A stretch of 64,000 nt of DNA from an uncultured Prevotellaceae bacterium (GCA_937898415.1 CALDLA010000122.1:28775-92774), one strand, 5' to 3'. Shown: positions 42,871 to 51,933, counted from the stretch's first letter. Translations and numbers: made by a program. The notes: a model not told the origin generated them from the letters alone.

Positions 42871-44835
42871 ATGAAATACAAACTTTATTTATGGATAATT
42901 GCAGCCACATTAGCGTTGTCTGGCTGTACCGACGATGAGACATCGCACTATGAGCGTATCAGTGCCGAATTCTCAGACAGTTTAGGGGGCAAGAGCAGTG
43001 AAACGCAATGGTGGCGGACGGCCGTTACCCTGAGAATCAACGTGACAACGGACGCTCCGGTCAAACTCCTGCTCTTGTCATCGGAAGGCAGCCGGAAGGT
43101 ACTTTACGACTATAAGGAGGTGCCAACCAGCGGCATGATTACCATGACAGCCCCGCAAGGGCAGGGTAACACGCTCTACTTATACTATATCTACAAAAAC
43201 CAGAAAAAGGCCCAGAGCATTACCCTTTCAGGCAAATCAGTAGAAAATGTGACCCTGAACACCACAAAAGCCGCCACACGGCAAGCAGCAAGGCGCGTCA
43301 CCAACCCACCCGCCTCGTTATGCGGTAACAGCATCAACGGCGATGCTAAGTATTTTCAGTTTTCAGATTCACAGTTGAATCAATTCTTCGCCTGGATGTC
43401 CACCAATGTGGAAAGAGTGGATGCGAAAGAGGTAGATGGCCAGATATGCAACTATGAGCTGGAGTCGAACGGACCGTTCTATATCACCTGGGTTACCGGC
43501 AACGAGGCCGAACAGAGGTCGCACATCTTGGGCTACTACTACCATTCGGCCACGACCTACGACGACATCGTGTATGTAGACCTGTCAGAGACCCACAAAT
43601 GGGACTATATCGACGGATTGTCGAAGGTACAATATCAAATAGCAAAAGACGAGGACATCGGCAATCTGCATTTCTCAGCCAACACATGGTACGATGCCAA
43701 CTTCGATATGTCTGATATCTTTGGTGCCACAACTTGTAACAACAAGGATCGCGTTGGGGACGATGCCTACAACATGCATGCTGTTTACAACCATTACGGA
43801 ACCGGCATCTCGGCGCTGCGCGGCATTTCGTTCAAAATCAATGTACAGGAAGGGATGCGCGTCGGTTTCTATCTACGCTCAGACCAGGAACCGCTTCCAG
43901 AGCAGTATTCATTACTCGTATCGAAAGGCATCAGGCCATACGTTTCAGACCGCACTAAGTATATGGGAACCAACTTCTGTGCCGAGTTCATGAACATTGA
44001 AGGAAACGGAAAGGGTACTCACCGCAGTTTCATCGAGGACTTTGGTGAGGTCTACTGGATGGGGATGGAAGACCTCCTAAACGGTGGAGACCACGACTGT
44101 AATGATGTGCTCTTCGGCGTGGCATCGGACTTGAAAATCTGGATGCCTACTATTGTTGACCCGGAGTTGAAGGAGCCGGATGACCCAGATGATCCCAAAC
44201 CGGATGACCCGGACGACCCCAAGCCTGATGATCCCGTCAACCCAGATACGCCCGATCTTGACGAGACAGACCCATTCCCCTGGACCATCGCCTACGAGGA
44301 TGTCAACCGCAACCCGGACTTCGACTTTAACGACGCCGTCATTCAGCTGATGCCTGACTATGACAATGAGTTATGCTGCGTCACCGTGAAGGCTGCCGGC
44401 TCTGACGCCCGGATGTATCTGCACTATGACGGACCGGAAGGCGACGTGAACATGGGCGAGATCCACAAACTGTTAGGCAGCAAGAACAGCCAGACCTACA
44501 TCAATACCAAGCGGGCTATCGCTGAGACCCCGTTCGTGGAGATTGACTGCGTGCCCTGGCCCAAGGACTATACCATGGCTAACGACGCTAAGCGGTTCTA
44601 TATCGAGATACAGCGTGGAACCTGTACGGACTGTACCGACGTCATCACCTTGGCCCAGGAGCCGGGAAAGATGCCGGAGGCCCTGCTCGTGGCCGGCGAA
44701 TGGCATTGGCCTTTGGAGGGTAAGCATATATATGATTCATACAGCGACTTCTCAAAATGGGCACGCGACGAGACGAGGACGCGTTTCTGGGAATGGTATA
44801 AGACGCCGGAATTAAATTCTATCATTGCATATTAA
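42871..44835 (+). CDS. LruC-domain surface lipoprotein
   Basis: 654 residues from ATG 42871 (MKYKLYLWIIAATLALSGC; lipobox LSGC). The earlier in-frame start lies in the GT32 gene. The middle contains a domain repeated in weak form around a linker rich in PDDP repeats (about residues 440-470). The LruC (DUF4842) signatures are HDCNDVLFGV before the linker and NRNPDFDFNDAVIQLMPDY after it; the Asp/Asn-rich loops suggest calcium binding. The role is unknown; similar proteins occur next to OmpA-like or fimbrial genes in Bacteroidales, and an OmpA-like gene follows here after 12 bases. Confidence 0.8.
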   Translation: MKYKLYLWIIAATLALSGCTDDETSHYERISAEFSDSLGGKSSETQWWRTAVTLRINVTTDAPVKLLLLSSEGSRKVLYDYKEVPTSGMITMTAPQGQGNTLYLYYIYKNQKKAQSITLSGKSVENVTLNTTKAATRQAARRVTNPPASLCGNSINGDAKYFQFSDSQLNQFFAWMSTNVERVDAKEVDGQICNYELESNGPFYITWVTGNEAEQRSHILGYYYHSATTYDDIVYVDLSETHKWDYIDGLSKVQYQIAKDEDIGNLHFSANTWYDANFDMSDIFGATTCNNKDRVGDDAYNMHAVYNHYGTGISALRGISFKINVQEGMRVGFYLRSDQEPLPEQYSLLVSKGIRPYVSDRTKYMGTNFCAEFMNIEGNGKGTHRSFIEDFGEVYWMGMEDLLNGGDHDCNDVLFGVASDLKIWMPTIVDPELKEPDDPDDPKPDDPDDPKPDDPVNPDTPDLDETDPFPWTIAYEDVNRNPDFDFNDAVIQLMPDYDNELCCVTVKAAGSDARMYLHYDGPEGDVNMGEIHKLLGSKNSQTYINTKRAIAETPFVEIDCVPWPKDYTMANDAKRFYIEIQRGTCTDCTDVITLAQEPGKMPEALLVAGEWHWPLEGKHIYDSYSDFSKWARDETRTRFWEWYKTPELNSIIAY

Positions 44836-44847
44836 GAAATCAAGGAA

Positions 44848-46542
44848 ATGAGAATACTAATCTTAGTAAGCTTGGTGCTGTGTTCGTTGAACATACACGC
44901 CGAAACAGAGAACGACAGCGTCAAAGCGGGCCGAGACCCTTTCTACCTGCAACTCTATCTTGGCATTAACAAGTCGGCCAACGAAAACCTGCCGTGGACG
45001 GAGTTCAGCGGCTATCCCTGGGCGAACGGTGTGTTCATTGCCCTCGGCCGTGAACTGTCGCCGCTGTGGGGATGGCGGGCAGCACTGCGAATCAACCACA
45101 ACAAAAGCCGCAACGTACCGGAGTGCGAGTCGAAAGAGGTGTGGGGATGGAACAACACGGCACTGTTTGGCGATGCGACCTTCGACGTGACGGATGCCTT
45201 GCGCAAACCTTATTATATACATAAGGATTCTGTACACACCGGCCACTCACCTCGTTTCAACCTGAAAGCCTTTGCCGGTGTGGGACTGGCCTATACATGG
45301 GACTTCGACGATGTGCCGCTCTCGTACACTCATCCCTACTCCCGTTCCAGCAAACTGCTGCCGGCTTTACGTGTCGGTGTGAATGCCACCTGGAAACTGT
45401 CAAACAGGTGGCGCATCGGTGCAGAACTGAGTCAGACCGTGTATGAAGACCACTTCAACGGGGTGGCCTACGATGCTCCACTGGACACACGCACTAACCT
45501 GAAAGTGGGTCTGACGTACCTGCTGTTCAAGACCCACAGGGTGAAAAAGCCGGTCATCAGGAAAATCAAACTGAGGGACTGCCCGCTGTTACCGCTGCTG
45601 ATGCCCGACCCAGAAGACACGAAGCTGCGCCAGATTCAGGGACACACGTTCCTCGACTTCCCCGTCAACGAGACAATTATCTATCCTGAATACCGGAGTA
45701 ATCCGAAAGCACTGGCCAAAATCTACGCTTCGGTCGATAGTGCCCTGTTCGACAATTCGGTCATTATCACCCGCATCACCCTACACGGCTATGCATCGCC
45801 CGAGAGTCCCTACAGCAACAACACGCGACTGGCCAGGGGACGTACAGAGGCACTGAAGAACCTCCTTATACGTAAATACAACTTTGACTCGCAAGTATTC
45901 AAGACCAACTTCACACCTGAGGACTGGGACAACCTGCGAGGATTCCTGACCGACTCGGATACCCGAAGGGTGAAGGGCGATTTCTGGTACGACAGCAAGG
46001 ACTTCGTGGAAACACCAGAAGTCCCAGAGATTGTCATCAAGAACCGCAATGAACTGCTGCGTATCATTGACAGGAACATGGAACCTGACGCTAAGGAGGA
46101 ACTTTTGAAGAAGGTGGCTGACGGCGAACCTTACCGCTGGCTGTTAGAATACGTCTATCCTGGTCTGCGCCATACGGACTACATCATCGAATACAAGATA
46201 AAGCCGTTCTCCGTGGAAAAAGGACGGAAGCTCATCTATACCCACCCCGAAGGTCTCAGTCTGGAAGAAATGTACAATGTGGCCATGAGCTATGAGGAAG
46301 GGTCGGAAAACTGGCTCGACGCACTGATCATTGCCGTCAAGCGCTATCCGAACGACCAGACGGCGAACCTGAATGCTGCCTGTGGCTGTGTGATGACCAA
46401 ACGCTTGGGGGACGCCAAGAAGTATCTGGCCAAAGCCGGCAACACCATGGCTGCCCAATATGTGGGCAACGTCATCAAAGCCATGGAGGGTGATGTCATC
46501 TGGAAGATGGAAAATGGCAGGGTTGTAGTGATAGAAGAATAA
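44848..46542 (+). CDS. OmpA-like outer-membrane protein (DUF3868-type)
   Basis: A 564-residue protein: signal peptide (about 1-19), N-terminal beta-barrel-like region (about 25-235 with alternating aromatic strands), an OmpA-like peptidoglycan-binding segment (about 270-345, ITLHGYASPESPYSNNTRLA with SxxxNxxLxxxRxxxL), then a helical TPR-like tail (about 455-545). It probably anchors the outer membrane to the cell wall and may hold the LruC lipoprotein upstream. A specific link to capsule is not shown. Confidence 0.75.
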   Translation: MRILILVSLVLCSLNIHAETENDSVKAGRDPFYLQLYLGINKSANENLPWTEFSGYPWANGVFIALGRELSPLWGWRAALRINHNKSRNVPECESKEVWGWNNTALFGDATFDVTDALRKPYYIHKDSVHTGHSPRFNLKAFAGVGLAYTWDFDDVPLSYTHPYSRSSKLLPALRVGVNATWKLSNRWRIGAELSQTVYEDHFNGVAYDAPLDTRTNLKVGLTYLLFKTHRVKKPVIRKIKLRDCPLLPLLMPDPEDTKLRQIQGHTFLDFPVNETIIYPEYRSNPKALAKIYASVDSALFDNSVIITRITLHGYASPESPYSNNTRLARGRTEALKNLLIRKYNFDSQVFKTNFTPEDWDNLRGFLTDSDTRRVKGDFWYDSKDFVETPEVPEIVIKNRNELLRIIDRNMEPDAKEELLKKVADGEPYRWLLEYVYPGLRHTDYIIEYKIKPFSVEKGRKLIYTHPEGLSLEEMYNVAMSYEEGSENWLDALIIAVKRYPNDQTANLNAACGCVMTKRLGDAKKYLAKAGNTMAAQYVGNVIKAMEGDVIWKMENGRVVVIEE

Positions 46543-46566
46543 ATACAATAAATAAAAAACGGAATT

Positions 46567-47835
46567 ATGAAAAACTTAAAAATCTGCGTGATTGGCCTCG
46601 GCTACGTAGGACTGCCGTTGGCCCGACTGTTTTCAACAAAGTATCCAACCGTTGGTTTCGACATGAACCAAAAGAGAGTGGACGCCCTCATGACTGGTCA
46701 TGACGCCACGCTCGAGGTGAGCGACGACCTGCTGCAGGATGCCATCAACAACCACGGTTTTGTCTGCACGACTGACATCGAGCAAATCCGTGACTGCAAT
46801 TTCTATGTGGTGGCAGTGCCGACACCCGTGGATGAAGATAACTATCCGGACTTGGCACCGTTGCGTGGTGCCAGCGAGACAGTGGGTAAAGTCATTGCCA
46901 AGGGCGACATCGTGGTCTATGAAAGTACGGTTTATCCTGGTGTGACGGAAGATGAGTGTCTGCCCGTGGTCGAGCGTGTCAGCGGACTGAAGTTCAACGA
47001 GGACTTCTTTGCCGGCTATTCGCCAGAGCGCATCAACCCCGGCGACAAGGAACATACGGTCGAGAAAATCAAGAAGGTGACGTCAGGTTCTACTCCTGAG
47101 ATTGCAGACCTCGTGGATCAGGTGTACAACTCCGTACTTATTAATGGTACGCACAAGGCACCGAGCATCAAGGTAGCCGAGGCTTCGAAGATTATTGAGA
47201 ACTCTCAGCGTGATGTCAACATCGCGTTCATGAACGAGCTGGCCAGGGTGTTCAACGTGATGGGCATTGACACGCACGATGTCATCGAGGCTGCAGCGTC
47301 GAAGTGGAACTTCATCAAACTGTCGCCAGGACTCGTGGGCGGTCACTGCATCAGCGTCGACCCCTACTACCTCATCCAGAAGGCTCAGGTCTACGGCGTA
47401 TGGCCCCGCATCATGATGACCTCACGCCGACTGAACGACACCATGGGTGAATACGTGGCCGGACAAGTCATCAAACTGATGAACCTCAAAGGCGTGCTCG
47501 TGAAGGATGCCAAAATACTGATTCTCGGCATTACCTTTAAGGAGAACTGCCCTGATATCCGCAATACGAAGGTGGTGGACATCTACAGTGCTTTGCGTGA
47601 ATATACCTCGAACATCACTGTCTATGATCCCTGGGCTAATGTCGAGCATGTGATGAAGGAATACAACACGCCCATCGTGAACAAGCTGCCCGACGAAAAA
47701 TATGATACAATCATCCTTGCCGTGGCCCACAAAGAGTTCCTCAGCCTCGACATCAAGTCGATGCTCAACGAGAAAAGTGTGGTCTACGACGTAAAAGGCA
47801 TCCTGCCGCGTGACCTCATTGACGGACGGTTGTAA
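46567..47835 (+). CDS. UDP-N-acetyl-hexosamine 6-dehydrogenase (WbpA/WbpO/TviB family)
   Basis: A 422-residue NAD-dependent nucleotide-sugar dehydrogenase: Rossmann motif VIGLGYVGLPLARLFS, VAVPTPVDEDNYPDL, YESTVYPGVTEDE, and catalytic C261 in GLVGGHCISVDPYYL. It oxidises C6 of a UDP-N-acetylhexosamine to the uronate. In this locus it should make UDP-GlcNAcA (or UDP-GalNAcA), the substrate of WbpB. It is the last gene of the polysaccharide locus; repeat-rich intergenic DNA follows. Confidence 0.88.
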   Translation: MKNLKICVIGLGYVGLPLARLFSTKYPTVGFDMNQKRVDALMTGHDATLEVSDDLLQDAINNHGFVCTTDIEQIRDCNFYVVAVPTPVDEDNYPDLAPLRGASETVGKVIAKGDIVVYESTVYPGVTEDECLPVVERVSGLKFNEDFFAGYSPERINPGDKEHTVEKIKKVTSGSTPEIADLVDQVYNSVLINGTHKAPSIKVAEASKIIENSQRDVNIAFMNELARVFNVMGIDTHDVIEAAASKWNFIKLSPGLVGGHCISVDPYYLIQKAQVYGVWPRIMMTSRRLNDTMGEYVAGQVIKLMNLKGVLVKDAKILILGITFKENCPDIRNTKVVDIYSALREYTSNITVYDPWANVEHVMKEYNTPIVNKLPDEKYDTIILAVAHKEFLSLDIKSMLNEKSVVYDVKGILPRDLIDGRL

Positions 47836-47874
47836 TTTTTTAGCAAAAAAATCAGTCAAAAATGCCCCCAAAAA

Positions 47875-47954
47875 TTGGCTCGAGCCAAAACCCCATTTAG
47901 CTCGAGCCAAAACCTTTTTTGGCTCGAGCCAACTCCCAAATTAGCTCTAAGGGA
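47875..47954. repeat. four palindrome units on an exact 22-bp period (array B)
   Basis: TTGGCTCGAGCCAA at 47875-47888, TTAGCTCGAGCCAA at 47897-47910, TTGGCTCGAGCCAA at 47919-47932, and the decayed TTAGCTCTAAGGGA at 47941-47954. Unit starts are exactly 22 bases apart with 8-base spacers. A CCCCC run starts 10 bases before the first unit, as in array A at 34496. The palindrome is unrelated in sequence to that of array A. Confidence 0.87.
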
Positions 47955-47997
47955 AGGATAAAGTGCTTACCTCTAAGTTGAAAAAATGAATTATAAT

Positions 47998-48063
47998 CTG
48001 GCGCAATCTCGCATAAAAATTGAGATTGCGCCAGTTCATAGTGTTATTATTTGGCGCAATCTC
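47998..48063. repeat. three alternating copies of a GGCGCAATCTC element
   Basis: CTGGCGCAATCTC (47998-48010), its reverse complement GAGATTGCGCCAG (48022-48034), then TTGGCGCAATCTC (48051-48063). The central copy can pair with either neighbour, giving two mutually exclusive 12-13 bp hairpins. The second is followed by a T-rich stretch on the plus strand. Confidence 0.82.
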
Positions 48064-48103
48064 ATATTTTTATTAACAGCAGACGATCTGTTCAAAAAAA
48101 TGT

Positions 48104-48132
48104 AAAAAACGAGCTACGTTACCGTAACTCGT
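48104..48132 (-). terminator. intrinsic terminator of tRNA-Met
   Basis: On the minus strand ACGAGTTACG, loop GTAA, then CGTAGCTCGT (one mismatch) followed by TTTTT. It begins 12 bases beyond the tRNA 3' end. Confidence 0.75.
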
Positions 48133-48144
48133 CAACTCTATTCG

Positions 48145-48218
48145 TAGCGGGAGCCGGGATTGAACCGGCGACCTCATGATTATGAATCATGCGCTCTAAC
48201 CAGCTGAGCTATCCCGCC
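48145..48218 (-). tRNA. tRNA-Met (anticodon CAU)
   Basis: A 74-base cloverleaf. Acceptor GGCGGGA pairs with TCCCGCT (first pair G-T), D arm GCTC/GAGC, anticodon stem CATGA/TCATG with loop TTCATAA (anticodon CAT), T arm GCCGG/CCGGC with TTCAATC, discriminator A. No CCA is encoded. It lacks the GGG/CCC anticodon-stem pairs of initiator tRNA, so it is the elongator type or, less likely, the lysidine-modified Ile2 isoacceptor. Confidence 0.9.
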
Positions 48219-48240
48219 ATGTTTTTCGTTTTTGCGGGTG

Positions 48241-48272
48241 CAAAGGTAGCACTATTTTTTGAATTAACAAAA
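48241..48272 (-). promoter_or_regulatory. promoter of tRNA-Met
   Basis: Minus strand TTTTG (48272-48268), 19 bases, TACCTTTG (48248-48241). This matches the Bacteroidota promoter consensus at ideal spacing, about 23 bases upstream of the tRNA 5' end. Confidence 0.72.
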
Positions 48273-48311
48273 TTTCCATGAGAAATATTTTCATTTTCGA
48301 GAAAAAAGTTG

Positions 48312-48319
48312 TAATTTTG
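48312..48319 (+). promoter_or_regulatory. -7 box for the START-like gene and lptF/G
   Basis: TAATTTTG, 31 bases upstream of ATG 48350; the -33 region is T-rich (TTTTC) rather than TTTG. It is divergent from the tRNA promoter. Confidence 0.5.
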
Positions 48320-48349
48320 CCCCTAAATAACAATACTACCTGGGTAAAT

Positions 48350-48757
48350 ATGAATATAAAGAAGCAAAAACTCTGCTTAGAGTACCCATTAGCAACGAAG
48401 TCCCCCAACATTGTCTGGGAACAGATCAGCACGATTCACGGACTGGAAAGATGGCTTGCCGACCATATAGAGGAAACCGGCGAAAACATCCTGTCGCTCA
48501 CCTGGGGTGAGGTCTGGACAGACCACCACACGCTGGAAGCGAGAATCATTGAATGTCAGAAAAACGACCACATCAGACTACAGTGGCTAAACGAGGATGA
48601 CCCGGAAGCTTACTGGGAGATGCGCATCGGGCGCAGTGAACTGACCGACGAGTTGTGCCTCTATGTAGCAGACTATGCACTGCCCGAGGACATTGACGAC
48701 TTGCACGACCTTTGGGACGGCAACATGGAACGGCTTCACCAAGCAAGCGGACTGTAA
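48350..48757 (+). CDS. START-like (SRPBCC) domain protein
   Basis: 135 residues from ATG 48350 (MNIKKQKLCLEYPLATKSP); the earlier in-frame ATG at 48278 lies upstream of the -7 box. The pattern PNIVWEQISTIHGLERWLAD fits the START-like family of Bacteroidota, related to AHSA1. Members occur next to LptF/LptG permease genes; no ligand or function is known. It lies 33 bases before the permease gene. Confidence 0.8.
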   Translation: MNIKKQKLCLEYPLATKSPNIVWEQISTIHGLERWLADHIEETGENILSLTWGEVWTDHHTLEARIIECQKNDHIRLQWLNEDDPEAYWEMRIGRSELTDELCLYVADYALPEDIDDLHDLWDGNMERLHQASGL

Positions 48758-48790
48758 AAGGGTGAAGAACCGTGAACTGATAATCGGAAT

Positions 48791-50695
48791 ATGTTTCGCA
48801 TTAAGAAATTAGACATTTTCATCGCCAAGCAGTTCCTGCAACTCTTTGCGGGAGCCTTCTTTATATGCCTGTTCGTGCTGATGATGCAGTTCCTGTGGCG
48901 CTATGTCAACGAACTGATAGGCAAGGGACTCTCATTGGAAGTCATGGCACAGTTTTTCTGGTACATGGGCCTGATGCTCATGCCCCAGGCGTTCCCCCTG
49001 GCCATCCTGCTGTCATCACTGATTGTATTCGGAAACTTGGGCGAGAGCTCGGAGCTGACGGCCATCAAGGCTGCCGGCATATCCCTGCTACAGGCTTTCC
49101 GCTCGCTCATCGTACTGGTCATCATGATAGCGGGTATCTCGTTCTACTTCCAGAACGTGGTAGGGCCGGCAGCCAACAAGTCATTCTATCAGCTACTGCT
49201 GTCGGTCAAACAGAAGAGTCCGGAACTGGAAATCCCTGAGGGCATCTTCTACGACGGCATCCCCAATGCCAACATCTATGTCCAGAAGAAGGACCTGAGG
49301 ACGGGTATGCTCTACGGCATCATGATCTACCGCCGTACCAACAGCTACGAGGACCAGGCCATCATCCTGGCCGACTCGGGCATGATGCAGTCGACAGAGG
49401 AGAAGAAGCACCTGCTGCTGACACTCTACAGCGGCGAATGGTTTGAGAATATGCAGTCACAGGAGTTAGGCGGCTCGGCCAACGTGCCCTACCGCCGTGA
49501 GACGTTTACGGACAAGCGCATCGTACTCGACTTCGACGGCGACTTCAGCCTGGCAGATGAGTCAGGCGTCTCAGCCGATGCCCGCTCCAAGAAGCTGACG
49601 ACCATCCTTCAGGACCTGGACTCCATCATCATTGTCAACGACTCCATCGGACGGCAGTTCGAGCGGGAGTCGCGCTACAGGACGCTCCGCATGGCCCAGC
49701 TCCACAAGAAAGACTCTGTGAAGGCTTACTCCCTGGCGGCCTCAGGCAAGGTCAACCTCGACACGCTGTTCAACCAACTGACATACGAGCAAAAACGGCA
49801 GACCGTACAACGGGCGATGGAGAAGGTTCAGCAGGAGGCCTACGACCTGGATATGAAGAGCGAATTCTCGTTCAACATGAACCGTCGCGAACGAATGCAC
49901 ATGATGGAGGCCATCAACCGCTTCACAATAGCCCTGTCATGTATCATCTTCTTCTTCATCGGTGCCCCGTTGGGAGCCATCATCCGCAAGGGCGGTCTCG
50001 GCGTGCCGGTCATCATCTCCGTGCTGGTGTTTATCATCTACTACATCTTCGACAACACCGGCTATCGAATGGCCCGTGCCGACGAGTGGGCCGTGTGGTT
50101 CGGCAAGTGGATATCGACCATGGCTCTGGCGCCCGTGGCCATTTTCTTCACCTATAAGGCCAACAACGACTCCGTGGTGTTCAACATCGACCTCTACAAA
50201 GAACTGCTGCGCCGCATCCTCGGACTCCGTGTGAAGCGCAACATTCACCGCAAGGAGGTCATCATCGAAGACCCGGACTACCTGCTGGATGCAAAGCGAC
50301 TGGAGGAGGTGAACACACAGATCAGACTATACTCCGAGGAGCACAAGCTGCTGCGACTGCCCAACCCCATCAAGGTGTTCTTCAAGGCCAGCGACGACCA
50401 CGAGATAGAGCGTATCGACGAGGTGCTGGAGGCCACCATCGAGGACCTGAGCAATACCCGCGACAAGCTGATACTGACGGAGCTGAACCACTACCCCGTA
50501 CTGATGACCCGTGCCCACACCAGACCGTTCAGCCGCAAGTGGATGAACATCGTCACAGGACTGCTGCTGCCCGTCGGTCTGTTCTTCTACCTGCGTATGT
50601 GGCGGTTCCGACTGAGGCTCTATCGAGACCTGCACGACATCCGTCAGGCCAGCAACAGAATTATTCCCAAGGCCACCGAACTGGGAAGCCTATAA
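48791..50695 (+). CDS. LptF/LptG (YjgP/YjgQ) family permease
   Basis: A 634-residue membrane protein. Three N-terminal membrane segments (about 14-115, starting LDIFIAKQFLQLFAGAFFIC), a periplasmic beta-jellyroll region (about 130-250), three further segments (about 375-455), and a long charged cytoplasmic extension (about 465-600) ending in another hydrophobic stretch. LptF/G form the membrane part of the ABC transporter that extracts LPS for transport to the outer membrane. E. coli members are about 360 residues, so the C-terminal extension is a Bacteroidota feature. Confidence 0.87.
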   Translation: MFRIKKLDIFIAKQFLQLFAGAFFICLFVLMMQFLWRYVNELIGKGLSLEVMAQFFWYMGLMLMPQAFPLAILLSSLIVFGNLGESSELTAIKAAGISLLQAFRSLIVLVIMIAGISFYFQNVVGPAANKSFYQLLLSVKQKSPELEIPEGIFYDGIPNANIYVQKKDLRTGMLYGIMIYRRTNSYEDQAIILADSGMMQSTEEKKHLLLTLYSGEWFENMQSQELGGSANVPYRRETFTDKRIVLDFDGDFSLADESGVSADARSKKLTTILQDLDSIIIVNDSIGRQFERESRYRTLRMAQLHKKDSVKAYSLAASGKVNLDTLFNQLTYEQKRQTVQRAMEKVQQEAYDLDMKSEFSFNMNRRERMHMMEAINRFTIALSCIIFFFIGAPLGAIIRKGGLGVPVIISVLVFIIYYIFDNTGYRMARADEWAVWFGKWISTMALAPVAIFFTYKANNDSVVFNIDLYKELLRRILGLRVKRNIHRKEVIIEDPDYLLDAKRLEEVNTQIRLYSEEHKLLRLPNPIKVFFKASDDHEIERIDEVLEATIEDLSNTRDKLILTELNHYPVLMTRAHTRPFSRKWMNIVTGLLLPVGLFFYLRMWRFRLRLYRDLHDIRQASNRIIPKATELGSL

Positions 50696-50721
50696 TAATA
50701 TATTATAAATAAGGTGTAACA

Positions 50722-51933
50722 ATGGACAAAATCAGACTGAACACGATAGAAGATGCCATCGATGACTTCCGTGAAGGCAAGTTTGTCATCGTGGTCGACG
50801 ACGAGGACCGTGAGAACGAGGGCGACCTGATATGTGCGGCTGAGAAGATAACGCCGGAGATGGTGAACTTCATGCTGAAATACGCCCGAGGAGTGCTCTG
50901 CGCCCCCATCACCATCAGCCGCAGCCGGGAACTGGACCTGCCCCATCAGGTGCAGGAGAACACGTCGGTACTCGGCACACCCTTCACCGTCACCGTCGAT
51001 AAGCTGGAGGGATGCACCACCGGTGTCTCAGCGGCCGACCGTGCTGCCACCATCCAGGCACTGGCCGACCCGGCATCGACGCCACAGACCTTCGGACGTC
51101 CAGGCCACATCAACCCCCTCTATGCTCAGGACAATGGTGTACTGCGCCGCAGTGGACATACGGAGGCCGCCGTCGATCTGTGCAAGCTGGCTGGACTGTA
51201 CCCTGCCGGAGCGCTGATGGAAATCATGAACGACGACGGCACGATGGCCCGTCTGCCCGAACTGCAGGTATTTGCCCAACAGCACGACCTGAAAATCATC
51301 ACCATCAAGGACCTGATAGCCTACCGACTGCGCAAGGAGTCGCTCATCGAGGTGGGTAATCAGGCAGACATGCCCACCAAGTACGGACACTTCAAACTGA
51401 TACCCTTCCGCCAGAAGAGCAACGGACTGGAGCACATGGCCCTCATCAAAGGAGAGTGGGCTGAAGACGAACCGGTACTGGTACGCGTCCACTCCAGTTG
51501 TGCCACGGGCGACATCTTAGGCTCCATGCGCTGCGACTGCGGCGAACAACTGCACAAGTCGCTCGAGATGATTGAGCGTGAAGGCAAGGGGGTCGTCATC
51601 TACATGCAACAGGAGGGACGGGGCATCGGACTCATGAACAAGATAGCGGCCTACAAGCTGCAGGAGGAAGGACTGGACACGGTCGAAGCCAACGTCCACC
51701 TGGGTTTCAAGCCCGACGAACGCGACTATGGCTGCGGAGCCCAGATGCTGCGTCACCTCGGCATCCACAAGATGCGGCTCATGACCAACAACCCTACAAA
51801 GCGCGTCGGACTGGAGGCCTACGGACTGGAAATCGTCGAGAACGTTCCCATCGAAATCACCCCCAACCAGTACGACTACCGCTACCTGAAAACCAAGCAG
51901 GAACGCATGGGTCACACGCTACATCTTCAATGA
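50722..51933 (+). CDS. ribBA: bifunctional 3,4-dihydroxy-2-butanone-4-phosphate synthase / GTP cyclohydrolase II
   Basis: A 403-residue fusion. The RibB half (about 1-205) has VVDDEDRENEGDL and GCTTGVSAADRA; the RibA half (about 206-400) has the zinc site CATGDILGSMRCDCG and YMQQEGRGIGL. It catalyses the two entry steps of riboflavin synthesis, from ribulose-5-phosphate and GTP. It lies 26 bases after lptF/G and may be read from the same transcript; no FMN riboswitch is seen upstream. Confidence 0.96.
   Translation: MDKIRLNTIEDAIDDFREGKFVIVVDDEDRENEGDLICAAEKITPEMVNFMLKYARGVLCAPITISRSRELDLPHQVQENTSVLGTPFTVTVDKLEGCTTGVSAADRAATIQALADPASTPQTFGRPGHINPLYAQDNGVLRRSGHTEAAVDLCKLAGLYPAGALMEIMNDDGTMARLPELQVFAQQHDLKIITIKDLIAYRLRKESLIEVGNQADMPTKYGHFKLIPFRQKSNGLEHMALIKGEWAEDEPVLVRVHSSCATGDILGSMRCDCGEQLHKSLEMIEREGKGVVIYMQQEGRGIGLMNKIAAYKLQEEGLDTVEANVHLGFKPDERDYGCGAQMLRHLGIHKMRLMTNNPTKRVGLEAYGLEIVENVPIEITPNQYDYRYLKTKQERMGHTLHLQ

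Noticed and set aside
48145..48218. tRNA-Met as the attachment site of an integrated island
   Set aside because: No integrase gene and no obvious repeat of the tRNA 3' end at the other side of the polysaccharide locus were seen.
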